Shown in pieces: positions 1 to 5,618 of a DNA stretch of 6,205 nt. Source of the stretch: Nitrososphaerales archaeon TH5895 (GTDB lineage Archaea; Thermoproteota; Nitrososphaeria; Nitrososphaerales; Nitrososphaeraceae); assembly GCA_014523695.1 (NCBI GenBank), contig JAATVS010000117.1, forward strand, positions 1-6,205. Direction: 5' to 3'. A program made the translations under genes and the position numbers. Each line of letters starts with the position of its first letter. Position 1 is the stretch's first letter. The notes under the pieces are model-generated. The model saw only the letters and a list, made by a program, of their open reading frames with translations, was not told the DNA's origin and did no database searches.

Positions 1-2
1 TC

Positions 3-305
3 ATGAACAAGCTTTTAGTTTTTATCTTTATAACAATTGTCGCACTGGGAATGATTGGAAGTACAACAATAATTGGGATACTGGATTCGTACGCAACAAA
101 AACTCCTCAGAAAAAATCACAACAGCCATCAGAAGCACCTGCAGATTCTAAGAGTGTAGATCAAGCGATTAATAATATAACAGCCGCGTTACAAGAACTA
201 GTTGATAGCATCAAAGGAAAAGCATCTCCGATGGAGATTATGACGATCGTTCATACGAGGGTACATCCTAATTTCATAACCGCATTTGGATTGCAGATCA
301 GCTGA
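3..305 (+). CDS. Small exported/anchored protein, 3' end probably frameshifted
   Basis: The frame encodes 100 residues. Residues 4-28 are a hydrophobic signal peptide or N-terminal anchor, followed by a polar Lys/Gln/Ser/Pro linker (about 32-50) and an amphipathic helix (about 52-72, with the sequon NIT). This plan is common in small secreted thaumarchaeal proteins; I do not recognise a named family. The ATG at position 3 lies directly before the hydrophobic segment, so it is a believable start, but upstream DNA is outside the window. The last residues look unnatural. A one-base shift near 273-276 (a TTT run that would be TTTT) continues in another frame to a stop at 368-370 and gives FHNRIWIAD, which resembles a phospholipase D-type HxKxxxxD motif with Arg for Lys. 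The C-terminus given here is therefore doubtful. Function unknown. Confidence 0.55.
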   Translation: MNKLLVFIFITIVALGMIGSTTIIGILDSYATKTPQKKSQQPSEAPADSKSVDQAINNITAALQELVDSIKGKASPMEIMTIVHTRVHPNFITAFGLQIS

Positions 306-388
306 AACAACCCATTATTGGAATACTTCAGCTATCCATATTCTCTGCAGCTATTAAATACTCAGAATAATAAAGGAAGTTATAATAT

Positions 389-408
389 GTTCCGGGTGCA
401 AACGGAAC
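389..408. repeat. Short perfect inverted repeat (hairpin)
   Basis: GTTCCG (389-394) and CGGAAC (403-408) are perfect reverse complements around an 8-nt loop. It lies in the gap after the first gene and before the gene at 641. No T-run follows, so I cannot call it a terminator. It could be a weak RNA hairpin or chance. Confidence 0.3.
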
Positions 409-602
409 CCCTGAGAATTATCAGTAGGATATTTTACCTAATAATTCAAATCTATGAGTAAGATATATAGTGTGACTATATGCAGAATTCTCAATATTTG
501 ATTTCATCACCTCATTATTTCACTTTAATAGTTTGTGTCCATTTTGAGAGTAGCGTTTTCGTTTTCAATATTCATGAATGAACAATATTTTATTATTCAG
601 AA

Positions 603-614
603 TAAATTAAATTT
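603..614 (+). promoter_or_regulatory. TATA-like box for the gene at 641
   Basis: The AT-only stretch AAATTAAATTT is centred about 30 nt before the TTG at 641. That is the usual archaeal distance between TATA box and transcription start, so the mRNA would be leaderless or nearly so. It supports TTG as the true start, because an in-frame TAA lies directly before it (638-640). Confidence 0.4.
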
Positions 615-640
615 GTGAAAAGGTACGTCTTTCAATATAA

Positions 641-938
641 TTGTCGTTTGAATTTGCTTCTGGAAAAAAGGTAATACCTCTTATTGCAGGTGTCATTGTC
701 GGGGTATTCTTTGGACTTCAGGCCCTATTTGGTTTTCCTATAATGACAGCATTCGAAAGTGATGTACAAGATAGTGCAAGAATAATAATCAAGGATAAAT
801 CGGGAACATGTGTGATTGAAGTCTGACCTTGTGCCAAGAAGTATCTCAGAATGTCCTTATAACGAGGGGGATACGATTACAATAACCTATAAGAGAGGCA
901 CAGCCGATATTAAAAGCCATCAACTAAGTACCGATTGA
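641..938 (+). pseudogene. Small anchored protein with a +1 frame break
   Basis: The first frame (TTG start at 641, stop TGA at 824-826) encodes one membrane segment (about residues 10-34) and then a short extracytoplasmic part ending in GTCVIE. From 822 the adjacent frame continues at once with SDLVPRSISECPYNEGDT and ends at TGA 936-938. The two pieces read as one protein of about 98 residues: an N-terminal anchor plus a small beta-rich domain with two cysteines (GTC and SEC) that could form a disulfide. I recognise the general style of small thaumarchaeal membrane-anchored proteins, but no named family. Deleting one base, for example one A of GAA at 818-820, restores the frame. This is either a true one-base mutation or a sequencing error. 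A TATA-like box 30 nt upstream supports the start. Confidence 0.6.
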
Positions 939-1089
939 TTATTGTATGCAATAGCATTTGCGTGCTGTCGATAATAATATTAGACTACATGGAATGATCC
1001 GAGATTTTGAATCATTGTATCCGCAACATCTAATTAATATTCTTAAATGTTAATAGAAGATGGTACAAGTAATTGCAGTAAGGGTATTT

Positions 1090-1138
1090 ACTAAATAGAA
1101 TATCTTTCTATCGAAACGGACTGGGTAACTAAATAGAA
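1090..1138 (+). repeat. 11-bp direct repeat pair
   Basis: ACTAAATAGAA occurs at 1090-1100 and again at 1128-1138, a 38-nt period. Both copies follow a GGGTA sequence, so the similarity extends slightly upstream. The sequence is AT-rich, so chance is possible. A regulator binding site or a small duplication are alternatives. Confidence 0.3.
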
Positions 1139-1302
1139 ATTATAGTCATTGTCGATTGATTTGAGATAAAGTTTATCAATAAATCCTGTTGAAGCAGCTA
1201 AAGCGTATTTAGCAGGAGAAGTATTCTTGTAGGTACAAATATCCTAAAAATGATGCATTTTTCTTCGTATTTGGGAATATAGGCTTTAATCAGAGCATCT
1301 CA

Positions 1303-1314
1303 AAAGTTTATAGC
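1303..1314 (+). promoter_or_regulatory. TATA-like box for the CPBP-like gene
   Basis: AAGTTTATAG is centred about 28 nt before the ATG at 1338. There is no Shine-Dalgarno sequence before that ATG. Together this fits a leaderless archaeal mRNA starting at or next to the start codon. Confidence 0.45.
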
Positions 1315-1337
1315 ATATTGTACAAACTCCTAATAAG

Positions 1338-2150
1338 ATGTTAAAATTAATAATATTTTCTATTTCTGTTTATATCGTTTGGGTATTTGCCACTTATATC
1401 CTGGAAGGTGGAATCAATCTGCTTCATACCAACGATCCCCTGGGCAGAGTGGCATATACTATCATTGCGAATATTCTGATAGGCACGGTTGTCGGATTCA
1501 TACTGCTTAAACTATTCTTGAGGAGTAATTTTGTAACCCAAAAACAGCTAGGATTTCAATCTCCTATACGTATTTTTATTCTAGTAGGAGTTGCTGCTAT
1601 AGCTGGATTCCTCTTATTTTCCATCGAAGCTTCTGTGTCTCTTAATCCTGTCGTGATTGTAAACGTATTTTCTCAAACTTTGCCTACCTCAATTGCAGAG
1701 GTTGTGGTATGTTGGATGGTAGTTGGAACTGTTTTCGAATCTCTAGCACAACGGGGGATGGACAAAAAGGACGATAATACAATTCGGAAAATCCGTGGAC
1801 ACGTAAGAACCACTTCAATATTATCTGTAATAATAGCAAGCTTAGTATCAATTGTAGTATTCGGAGTGTACCATTTTGCTCATAGTCCTCCATTTAACCA
1901 ACCGAACATGGTGATATTTCTTATGATACCAGCCATACTAACAAGTGTTTTTTATTTTGTGGGACAAGAGGTGTATTCCACAATAATAATTCATAACATT
2001 CTAGCACTGATCGGAGTATCTGGGAGTATTGATCCCACCCCCTTAGCACACCCACTATATCCAGCTATGACACTAGCACTAGTGTCTGTAATAGTTCTGA
2101 TTACATTAGATCTGTTCTTGGTACGGAGAACTAGGACAATACATGTTTAA
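1338..2150 (+). CDS. CPBP-like (Abi/CAAX protease-related) membrane protein
   Basis: The 270-residue protein has about eight hydrophobic segments (roughly 2-22, 40-62, 76-98, 104-133, 158-178, 190-208, 212-228, 240-262). CPBP intramembrane proteases carry an EExxxR motif, an FxxxH motif and a later His in a membrane helix. Here I see E134-S135-x3-R139 (second Glu replaced by Ser), F175-x3-H179 with another His at 182, and H219-N220. The family call therefore rests on motif order and topology, with a degenerate first motif. Such proteins are membrane peptidases or inactive relatives; in bacteria some serve bacteriocin immunity or prenyl-protein processing, but the substrate here is unknown. 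The gene is intact, with a TATA-like box 28 nt before the ATG, and stands alone between remnants. A polytopic membrane protein of another family is the main alternative. Confidence 0.65.
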   Translation: MLKLIIFSISVYIVWVFATYILEGGINLLHTNDPLGRVAYTIIANILIGTVVGFILLKLFLRSNFVTQKQLGFQSPIRIFILVGVAAIAGFLLFSIEASVSLNPVVIVNVFSQTLPTSIAEVVVCWMVVGTVFESLAQRGMDKKDDNTIRKIRGHVRTTSILSVIIASLVSIVVFGVYHFAHSPPFNQPNMVIFLMIPAILTSVFYFVGQEVYSTIIIHNILALIGVSGSIDPTPLAHPLYPAMTLALVSVIVLITLDLFLVRRTRTIHV

Positions 2151-2250
2151 TTGCATATTCGTATTATTAAGAGAGAGCCTATTACATTAATTCATATCAC
2201 GTAACTGGAGAAAGGTTTCTACAATTTTTGCAATTTTCTCAGGAAACTGA

Positions 2251-2376
2251 AACATTAAACCAAGTCCAAATGCAGACAAGCAGCGGTTACAAGAAACAAT
2301 TAGTTTGGCCGAAGAAAGATGTCCTGCAATGTATAGTATGAGGCATGAAATCAAGGTAAATGCAATGCTAAAATAG
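2251..2376 (+). pseudogene. C-terminal remnant of an OsmC-family protein
   Basis: This frame opens after TGA 2248-2250 and encodes 41 residues with no start codon, ending at TAG 2374-2376. It contains LAEERCPAMYSMRHEIKV, which resembles the end of OsmC/Ohr-type thiol peroxidases: a helix of the form LAEExCP carrying the second redox cysteine, then a final beta strand (IKVNAML). The preceding NIKPSPNADKQRLQE also fits the usual segment before that helix. The N-terminal two thirds of an OsmC protein (about 140 residues) are not found upstream, where the intact gene ending at 2150 lies. The family assignment is by recognition of a short stretch. It is most likely a decayed fragment that encodes no functional enzyme. 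Confidence 0.55.
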
Positions 2377-2490
2377 CGAGACAGAAAAGATTTGGTTTGC
2401 CTTTGTCATACAAGAAAGACTATTCAGATTTAAGTCACTTGTAATTTGGAAATATCTTTCTTAGGGTCTAAAATGCAGATTGATATATAA

Positions 2491-2844
2491 TCAGGTGGCC
2501 ATACGAGCTACTCCCAATATCTGGAGCTGATGCTCCTCAGGTGGGATAAAGATATCCATCTTTATTGTCTTGCCATCTGCGTTTATTTCTGCAGTATTAG
2601 CTGGTTTTCCGTCCATAAGAACACTTATTTTTTGATCATCATACATCTGAGGAACTTTCATAGTTATAGAACCTCCATCAGGATTATAATGATCCGCACC
2701 AAAAACTATGATATTAGATGAACCGTTATATTTCAAATCTATTATCTTTGCCAATGCTTGAAGATCATAAGCCACAAATCCACCATCTGGAGTTTTCAAA
2801 GTAGTTATAGGAGGCAGCTGAGAAGTACAGAAATTGCATATGTT
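2491..2844 (-). pseudogene. C-terminal part of an exported beta-rich protein (broken 5' end)
   Basis: The frame is open from 2844 to the stop at 2491-2493. Conventional calling would start at TTG 2797-2799 (102 residues), but the in-frame codons before it (reading CTSQLPPITTLKT) look like continuous coding. There is no signal peptide and no ATG at the 5' end. The product has a beta-rich pattern: DGGSITMKVPQMYDDQKISV, then VDGKPA-like text, NADGKTIKMDIFIP and a final EEHQLQILG. This matches the C-terminal beta-sandwich style of exported thaumarchaeal proteins. Upstream, a different frame (2974 to about 2845) carries CPCQEVAKLRLVANVFEIVN and ESCPSLKH, which could be the continuation across a frame shift near 2840. 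I read this as a truncated, frameshifted gene remnant; a short intact protein starting at the TTG is possible. Confidence 0.45.
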
Positions 2845-3002
2845 TCAGACTTGGGCATGATTCCGGGTTCACAATTTCAAATACATTTGCAACCAATCTC
2901 AATTTGGCTACCTCTTGACATGGACATGTCTTAAAAGGAAAGGGTAATACTGGGCGTAAAGGTGCTGTCCACATATTATGTTACCAAAAGTATTGCAATT
3001 CG

Positions 3003-3062
3003 CTTAAAGCTCAAAACATAAGTATCGAGTACATATCAACATCATCGTATCCTAATGAATAG
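3003..3062 (+). repeat. Diverged leader/start repeat, copy A
   Basis: This stretch resembles 5834-5888. The best part, 3028-3062 against 5853-5887, matches at 29 of 35 positions without gaps, and both copies begin with CTTAAAGC. The ATG at 3055-3057 lies exactly opposite the TTG at 5880-5882, and both are followed by AAT. The frame from this ATG stops after 10 codons (MNSPRTKLLV). Copy A therefore looks like the promoter and first codons of a dead relative or a partial duplication of the gene at 5880. Confidence 0.5.
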
Positions 3063-3131
3063 TCCCAGGACGAAGTTGCTTGTATAAGGGGAAAAACCTA
3101 TTTGGCTGTCACTTCCTTATGCCCTTATACG

Positions 3132-3381
3132 ATGAGCAGCATCACATACCTGATTGTAGTGATTGCGGGGTTCATTACGGTGATAATAGTTGGAGCTGGC
3201 ACACAACTTATATTTTCAGTCATTGGCGCAGATCGTACATCCGTTCTAATTGTAGATCTCCATCTAGAAGAATGTATTAAACAATTACAGCTTGGAAAAC
3301 ACTGAGGACGCGTTGGATCACTGCCAATCGGCTGATCAAGAATTGGATATTCTTTTGGCTAACATGACTTCTGAAAGCTGA
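3132..3381 (+). pseudogene. Small anchored helical protein, frameshifted by one base
   Basis: From ATG 3132 the frame encodes a membrane anchor (ITYLIVVIAGFITVIIVGAG, residues 4-23), then VDLHLEECIKQLQLGKH and a stop at 3303-3305. The next frame continues from 3304 with EDALDHCQSADQELDILLAN and stops at 3379-3381. Joined, the soluble part reads as one helical domain with the pattern xDxHLxxCIKxLQxGNTExALxHCQxADxE, which I recognise as typical of small secreted thaumarchaeal proteins. Removing one A from the AAAA run at 3296-3299 gives GGA AAC ACT GAG, reading GNTE, and restores the pattern exactly. The full product would be about 82 residues. An upstream in-frame TTG (3102) would only add a polar stretch before the anchor, so I prefer 3132. 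True mutation or sequencing error cannot be told apart here. Function unknown. Confidence 0.6.
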
Positions 3382-3474
3382 CCGTCTGCAGCTTATTTCA
3401 GAAGATAAGGGGGTGGGCTATTATCTTGTTACCAATTGATCCAATTTAGCGCAATTGAAACCGGGGTGTTTAGT

Positions 3475-3738
3475 TTATGATAAGGGAAATGCTAGTAAAA
3501 GTGGGAGGAAAGACAAACTCATTATGAGAACCAAATGAGTTATGTAGCCAATCGGATCTATATTCAGGTAAGGAAAGTCTAGAATTTTGATTTTCCTTAG
3601 TTTCTTGGTGGGTCGGATCTGCGGCATATTGTGCACAGGGATTACGTCTTCAAAGCTATTCTCGCGACTGTATCCTCCTGTAGGGATATATGATTCCTCA
3701 AGTTCAATAGAGAGTTTAATATTAGCATTGCAATGATC
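3475..3738 (-). CDS. Unrecognised frame ending in a membrane segment (possible remnant)
   Basis: A minus-strand frame is open for 87 codons between the stop at 3739-3741 and the stop at 3475-3477. Its translation is protein-like: KLSIELEESYIPTGGYSREN, FEDVIPVHNMPQIRPTKKLR, then a basic stretch and LDFPYLNIDPIGY, ending in a hydrophobic segment (ITHLVLIMSLSFLPLLLAF). The first ATG in frame is 3625-3627, giving 50 residues; a GTG two codons earlier is also possible. The strong text before these starts argues that the original gene began further upstream and was cut, because the NirK-like stop (3746-3748) lies just before it. It could be a small tail-anchored protein, or the middle of a larger membrane protein that lost both ends. 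It is on the same strand as, and directly downstream of, the NirK-like gene. I do not recognise the family. Confidence 0.4.
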   Translation of the reverse strand, partial: DHCNANIKLSIELEESYIPTGGYSRENSFEDVIPVHNMPQIRPTKKLRKIKILDFPYLNIDPIGYITHLVLIMSLSFLPLLLAFPLS

Positions 3739-3745
3739 TCATTTG

Positions 3746-4882
3746 TTAAGAGATGATGTTATCCACTGCTGACACCACAAATCCAGAGCCGTAAAGAATG
3801 CTTGCCAAGTCATGATCGTTTCCGAAATAGAAGCCTTGTTCAGGGAAAATTGCTTCGATTATGGTTCCTGAACCAGGTGGGATAGATATGAGATATCTCA
3901 AGCCAGATGATTCATCACTATCGCTTGTGCTATTTGCGGAAATTGAAGAGCGATCATAACGTGAGTTTTCAACTATATGTTGGTTCAACAGAGGTAGAGG
4001 ATATAATACATCTATCATAGCTGCTGCAAAGTTAAATTCTAGTGATTTTCTAGGACCTGCATTTATGATATACCATCTAGTAGGTTCACCAGGTTTCACG
4101 TCAAATATTTCCGCATCACTGTTCAGAGGAATTCTGCTAACCGTTCCGATCCAGGGGATGTGCTTATATGCCATGCCATTAGTCAATATAAGGTCTGGCC
4201 CTGCCTCAACGAATTTTCCTAGATCAAATGATCCGATAGTACCATTCGTACCTTTAAAAAGTCCTTTATCAGCAGTATTGTAGACTTCACTAAAGGCGAT
4301 ATAGAACTCTTTGGCAACTGGATGCTTCTGATCGTAGGTAGGCGAACCAACAGTTATACTACCGTACATACCGCTTGCTACGTGTTCCCATACACCATTG
4401 AGGTTGTCTCCATCACAATGGTACATGAAAATACTGGGAGCTTTTGAACTAACTTTCAATATCCATGTTTTGTTTTCACCGGGGTTAAGCGGACCTGACA
4501 AAGCTTGGCTAGGACCGGTTATTCCGTGCAAGTTGAGACTGTGCACCAAGTCCCCATCGTTGATCATGGTAATACGCACCGATTCGCCTTCTTTGAACTT
4601 AAGTAATGGTCCTGGGACTGTCCCATTGAATGTCATCATTTTGTATTCTATACCGCCAGGATGTAATAGATTGTCTGGCGAAACCTTGATTATGGCATGA
4701 TCATCTGCAATCAAGGTAATATTCCTAATGTCTGTGTTAATCAATCCATTTTCTTCCTCTGCTAAGACTTCAAATAATGATGATGATGATGATATTGATG
4801 CCATAATATTGTACGAGGCAGCTAGAAGGGCAGCAAATAGACTGGAATAAAGCAATAATAATAATTGTGTACTGCGTGACAT
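3746..4882 (-). CDS. NirK-like two-domain multicopper protein, exported
   Basis: The 378-residue protein starts with a hydrophobic signal segment (7-24), a poly-Ser linker (31-35), then two cupredoxin domains (about 50-180 and 190-375). The type 1 copper site is complete: H114, C156, H167, M172 (motifs VHSLNLHG, MYHC, WEHVASGM). Type 2 ligands of NirK-type nitrite reductases are also present: H119, H155 and H357 (NDHDL, equivalent to His306 of Alcaligenes NirK). By alignment from memory, however, the catalytic dyad appears changed: Asp98 corresponds to N117, and His255 to N284 in EFNFAAAM. Nitrite reduction is thus uncertain; a different oxidase or electron-transfer role outside the membrane is possible. 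A Ser/Asp-rich insertion occupies about 303-327. Sequons N54, N86, N137, N213 and N317 suggest glycosylation. A TATA-like box lies 30 nt before the ATG. The next gene upstream on the strand is also exported. Confidence 0.85.
   Translation of the reverse strand: MSRSTQLLLLLYSSLFAALLAASYNIMASISSSSSLFEVLAEEENGLINTDIRNITLIADDHAIIKVSPDNLLHPGGIEYKMMTFNGTVPGPLLKFKEGESVRITMINDGDLVHSLNLHGITGPSQALSGPLNPGENKTWILKVSSKAPSIFMYHCDGDNLNGVWEHVASGMYGSITVGSPTYDQKHPVAKEFYIAFSEVYNTADKGLFKGTNGTIGSFDLGKFVEAGPDLILTNGMAYKHIPWIGTVSRIPLNSDAEIFDVKPGEPTRWYIINAGPRKSLEFNFAAAMIDVLYPLPLLNQHIVENSRYDRSSISANSTSDSDESSGLRYLISIPPGSGTIIEAIFPEQGFYFGNDHDLASILYGSGFVVSAVDNIIS
4777..4793. repeat. ATG trinucleotide tract inside the NirK-like gene
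   Basis: Five tandem ATG units plus AT on the + strand, read as five TCA serine codons (residues 31-35) on the coding strand. The tract lies just after the signal segment. Length change by slippage would add or remove serines without breaking the frame. Confidence 0.7.
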
Positions 4883-4906
4883 GTTATTACATTTAACTTC
4901 AAGTTT

Positions 4907-4918
4907 GGTTAAATAGGT
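4907..4918 (-). promoter_or_regulatory. TATA-like box for the NirK-like gene
   Basis: Read on the minus strand, ACCTATTTAACC is centred about 30 nt before the ATG (4880-4882). No Shine-Dalgarno site is seen between them. It implies a nearly leaderless mRNA with its own promoter, separate from the gene at 5011-5538. Confidence 0.5.
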
Positions 4919-4978
4919 TCACTTCCCGATGAGCTGATATTTGTACCACGCAACCTGAATAAATCATCAAAGTATTTT

Positions 4979-5000
4979 GTAAATGTATACGGTACATTAC
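4979..5000. repeat. Inverted repeat in the gap between the two exported-protein genes
   Basis: AATGTA (4982-4987) and TACATT (4993-4998) pair perfectly around TACGG; with one bulged A the stem extends to GTAAATGTA/TACATTAC. It begins about 10 nt after the stop of the gene at 5011-5538. It lacks a following T-run on that strand, so it could be a weak terminator hairpin or a dimeric regulator's site upstream of the NirK-like gene. Confidence 0.35.
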
Positions 5001-5010
5001 TTAATTAATA

Positions 5011-5538
5011 TTATTTCATATTGATTGAAAATTCCGCAGTTTCTGGTCTAATGGGATTAAACAGAATCCCATAGACAGGAATTTTGATTGAATACTTACC
5101 CTTTTCAACAAATTTATAGTTAATAACTGGTATCGACATGTATCCATCTGTCGCATGCAATGGAACAGTAGGCTGACCTGTTTGATTTGTAGCTCTAAAG
5201 ACAGCTTTGTTATCTTTCAATATTAAAAGGTCGAAATCAACATGTTGCTGTAATGAAGATGTGTTAGGTTTGAAAAAAGATATGTCAAATTTGACTAATG
5301 GTGGACTTGTGTCTATGTACGTTAAAAACGGTTCTATCCTTACGTCAAGACTATTTCCACTGGTGGTATTTGTCTGCATCGCTTGATCAATTCGAATTTC
5401 AGATGCAGCGTCAATTATATGACTCAGATCCGCCGTAAGTGTAAACGAGTATACAACCAAGAACAATAATAACAACGAAATGACACTTATTGATATCAGC
5501 TTGTCGCTAGTGTGGCGTGTCCGAATTCTGGTTGTCAT
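5011..5538 (-). CDS. Exported or anchored beta-sandwich protein, unknown function
   Basis: The 175-residue protein has a basic N-terminus (RIRTRHTSDK) and one membrane segment (14-36), then an extracytoplasmic domain of about 110 residues. The domain has alternating hydrophobic strands: LDVRIEPFLTYID, PPLVKFDISFF, HVDFDLLILKDNKAVFRATN with NQTGQP, GYMSIPVINYKF, GKYSIKIPVYGILFNPI and a last strand ETAEFSINM. The HVDFDxxIxKDxxxVF...GQP and GILFNPIxPExAxFSI stretches are familiar from secreted thaumarchaeal hypothetical proteins; I cannot name the family. It is encoded directly upstream of the NirK-like gene on the same strand with a 128-nt gap, so a shared extracytoplasmic role is possible but unproven. 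Sequons occur at N57, N92 and N118. A TATA-like box sits about 27 nt before the ATG (5536-5538), which supports that start. Confidence 0.75.
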   Translation of the reverse strand: MTTRIRTRHTSDKLISISVISLLLLFLVVYSFTLTADLSHIIDAASEIRIDQAMQTNTTSGNSLDVRIEPFLTYIDTSPPLVKFDISFFKPNTSSLQQHVDFDLLILKDNKAVFRATNQTGQPTVPLHATDGYMSIPVINYKFVEKGKYSIKIPVYGILFNPIRPETAEFSINMK

Positions 5539-5560
5539 ATTGCATTACAGTCATATTGTC

Positions 5561-5570
5561 ATATAAATGA
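5561..5570 (-). promoter_or_regulatory. TATA-like box for the gene at 5011-5538
   Basis: On the minus strand TCATTTATAT is centred about 27 nt before the ATG, the classic archaeal spacing for a leaderless transcript. It is the clearest promoter in the window. Confidence 0.55.
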
Positions 5571-5618
5571 TAACAAGTTTTCACAATTTAGGTTAGAATG
5601 TACATTCGGTCTATTTCT

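Larger units (their letters stand above)
306..640. other. Gap without a convincing gene
   Basis: This AT-rich stretch holds the out-of-frame continuation of the first gene (to 370), the hairpin at 389-408 and the promoter of the gene at 641. A frame in register with the first gene stays open from 306 to about 461, with an ATG at 387 that would give 24 residues, but nothing else supports it. On the minus strand I see only short frames of about 16-28 codons without recognisable content. Confidence 0.5.
939..1337. other. Gap with no convincing gene
   Basis: I see no start-to-stop gene here. The gap holds an 11-bp direct repeat (1090-1100 and 1128-1138), the promoter of the gene at 1338, and a minus-strand frame open for 50 codons (1243 down to 1094, stop at 1091-1093) with no start codon. 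That peptide has a natural-looking composition (for example LAASTGFIDKLYLKSIDND) but matches nothing I know and may be a gene remnant. A short + strand frame reading NPVEAAKAYLAGEVFL lies opposite it (about 1180-1230), and both cannot easily be real. Confidence 0.45.

Noticed and set aside
506..513. ATCACCTC, identical to the 3' end of 16S rRNA, as part of an rRNA or a ribosome binding site.
   Set aside because: Only eight bases match, there is no rRNA around it, and on the minus strand (GAGGTGAT) the match overlaps the only nearby ATG, so it cannot serve as its binding site.
1684..1893. Minus-strand frame of 69 codons.
   Set aside because: It is wholly inside the CPBP-like gene on the other strand, with no family features.
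2530..2721. Plus-strand frame of 63 codons.
   Set aside because: It is opposite the beta-domain remnant, whose frame has clearly better protein text.
3080..3280. Plus-strand frame with many His/Cys/Trp residues.
   Set aside because: It overlaps the anchor-encoding frame of the pseudogene starting at 3132, and its composition is typical of an out-of-frame translation.
818..3306. Programmed +1 frameshifting, because both breaks can be read as skipping the T of TGA after a codon ending in C (GTC TGA C and CAC TGA G), like bacterial prfB.
   Set aside because: At 3296-3302 removing one A restores the expected GNTE text, which skipping the T does not (it gives GKHE). A homopolymer indel explains both sites more simply, and no stimulatory signal is visible.
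3516..3599. Two inverted repeats (AACTCAT/ATGAGTT at 3516-3541 and TAAGGAAA/TTTCCTTA at 3569-3599) as terminators for the converging genes.
   Set aside because: Both fall inside the 87-codon minus-strand frame and have no T-run after them, so chance or coding constraint is as likely.
4065..4700. Two plus-strand frames (4065-4283 and 4398-4700).
   Set aside because: Both lie opposite the well-supported NirK-like gene and show antisense-type composition.
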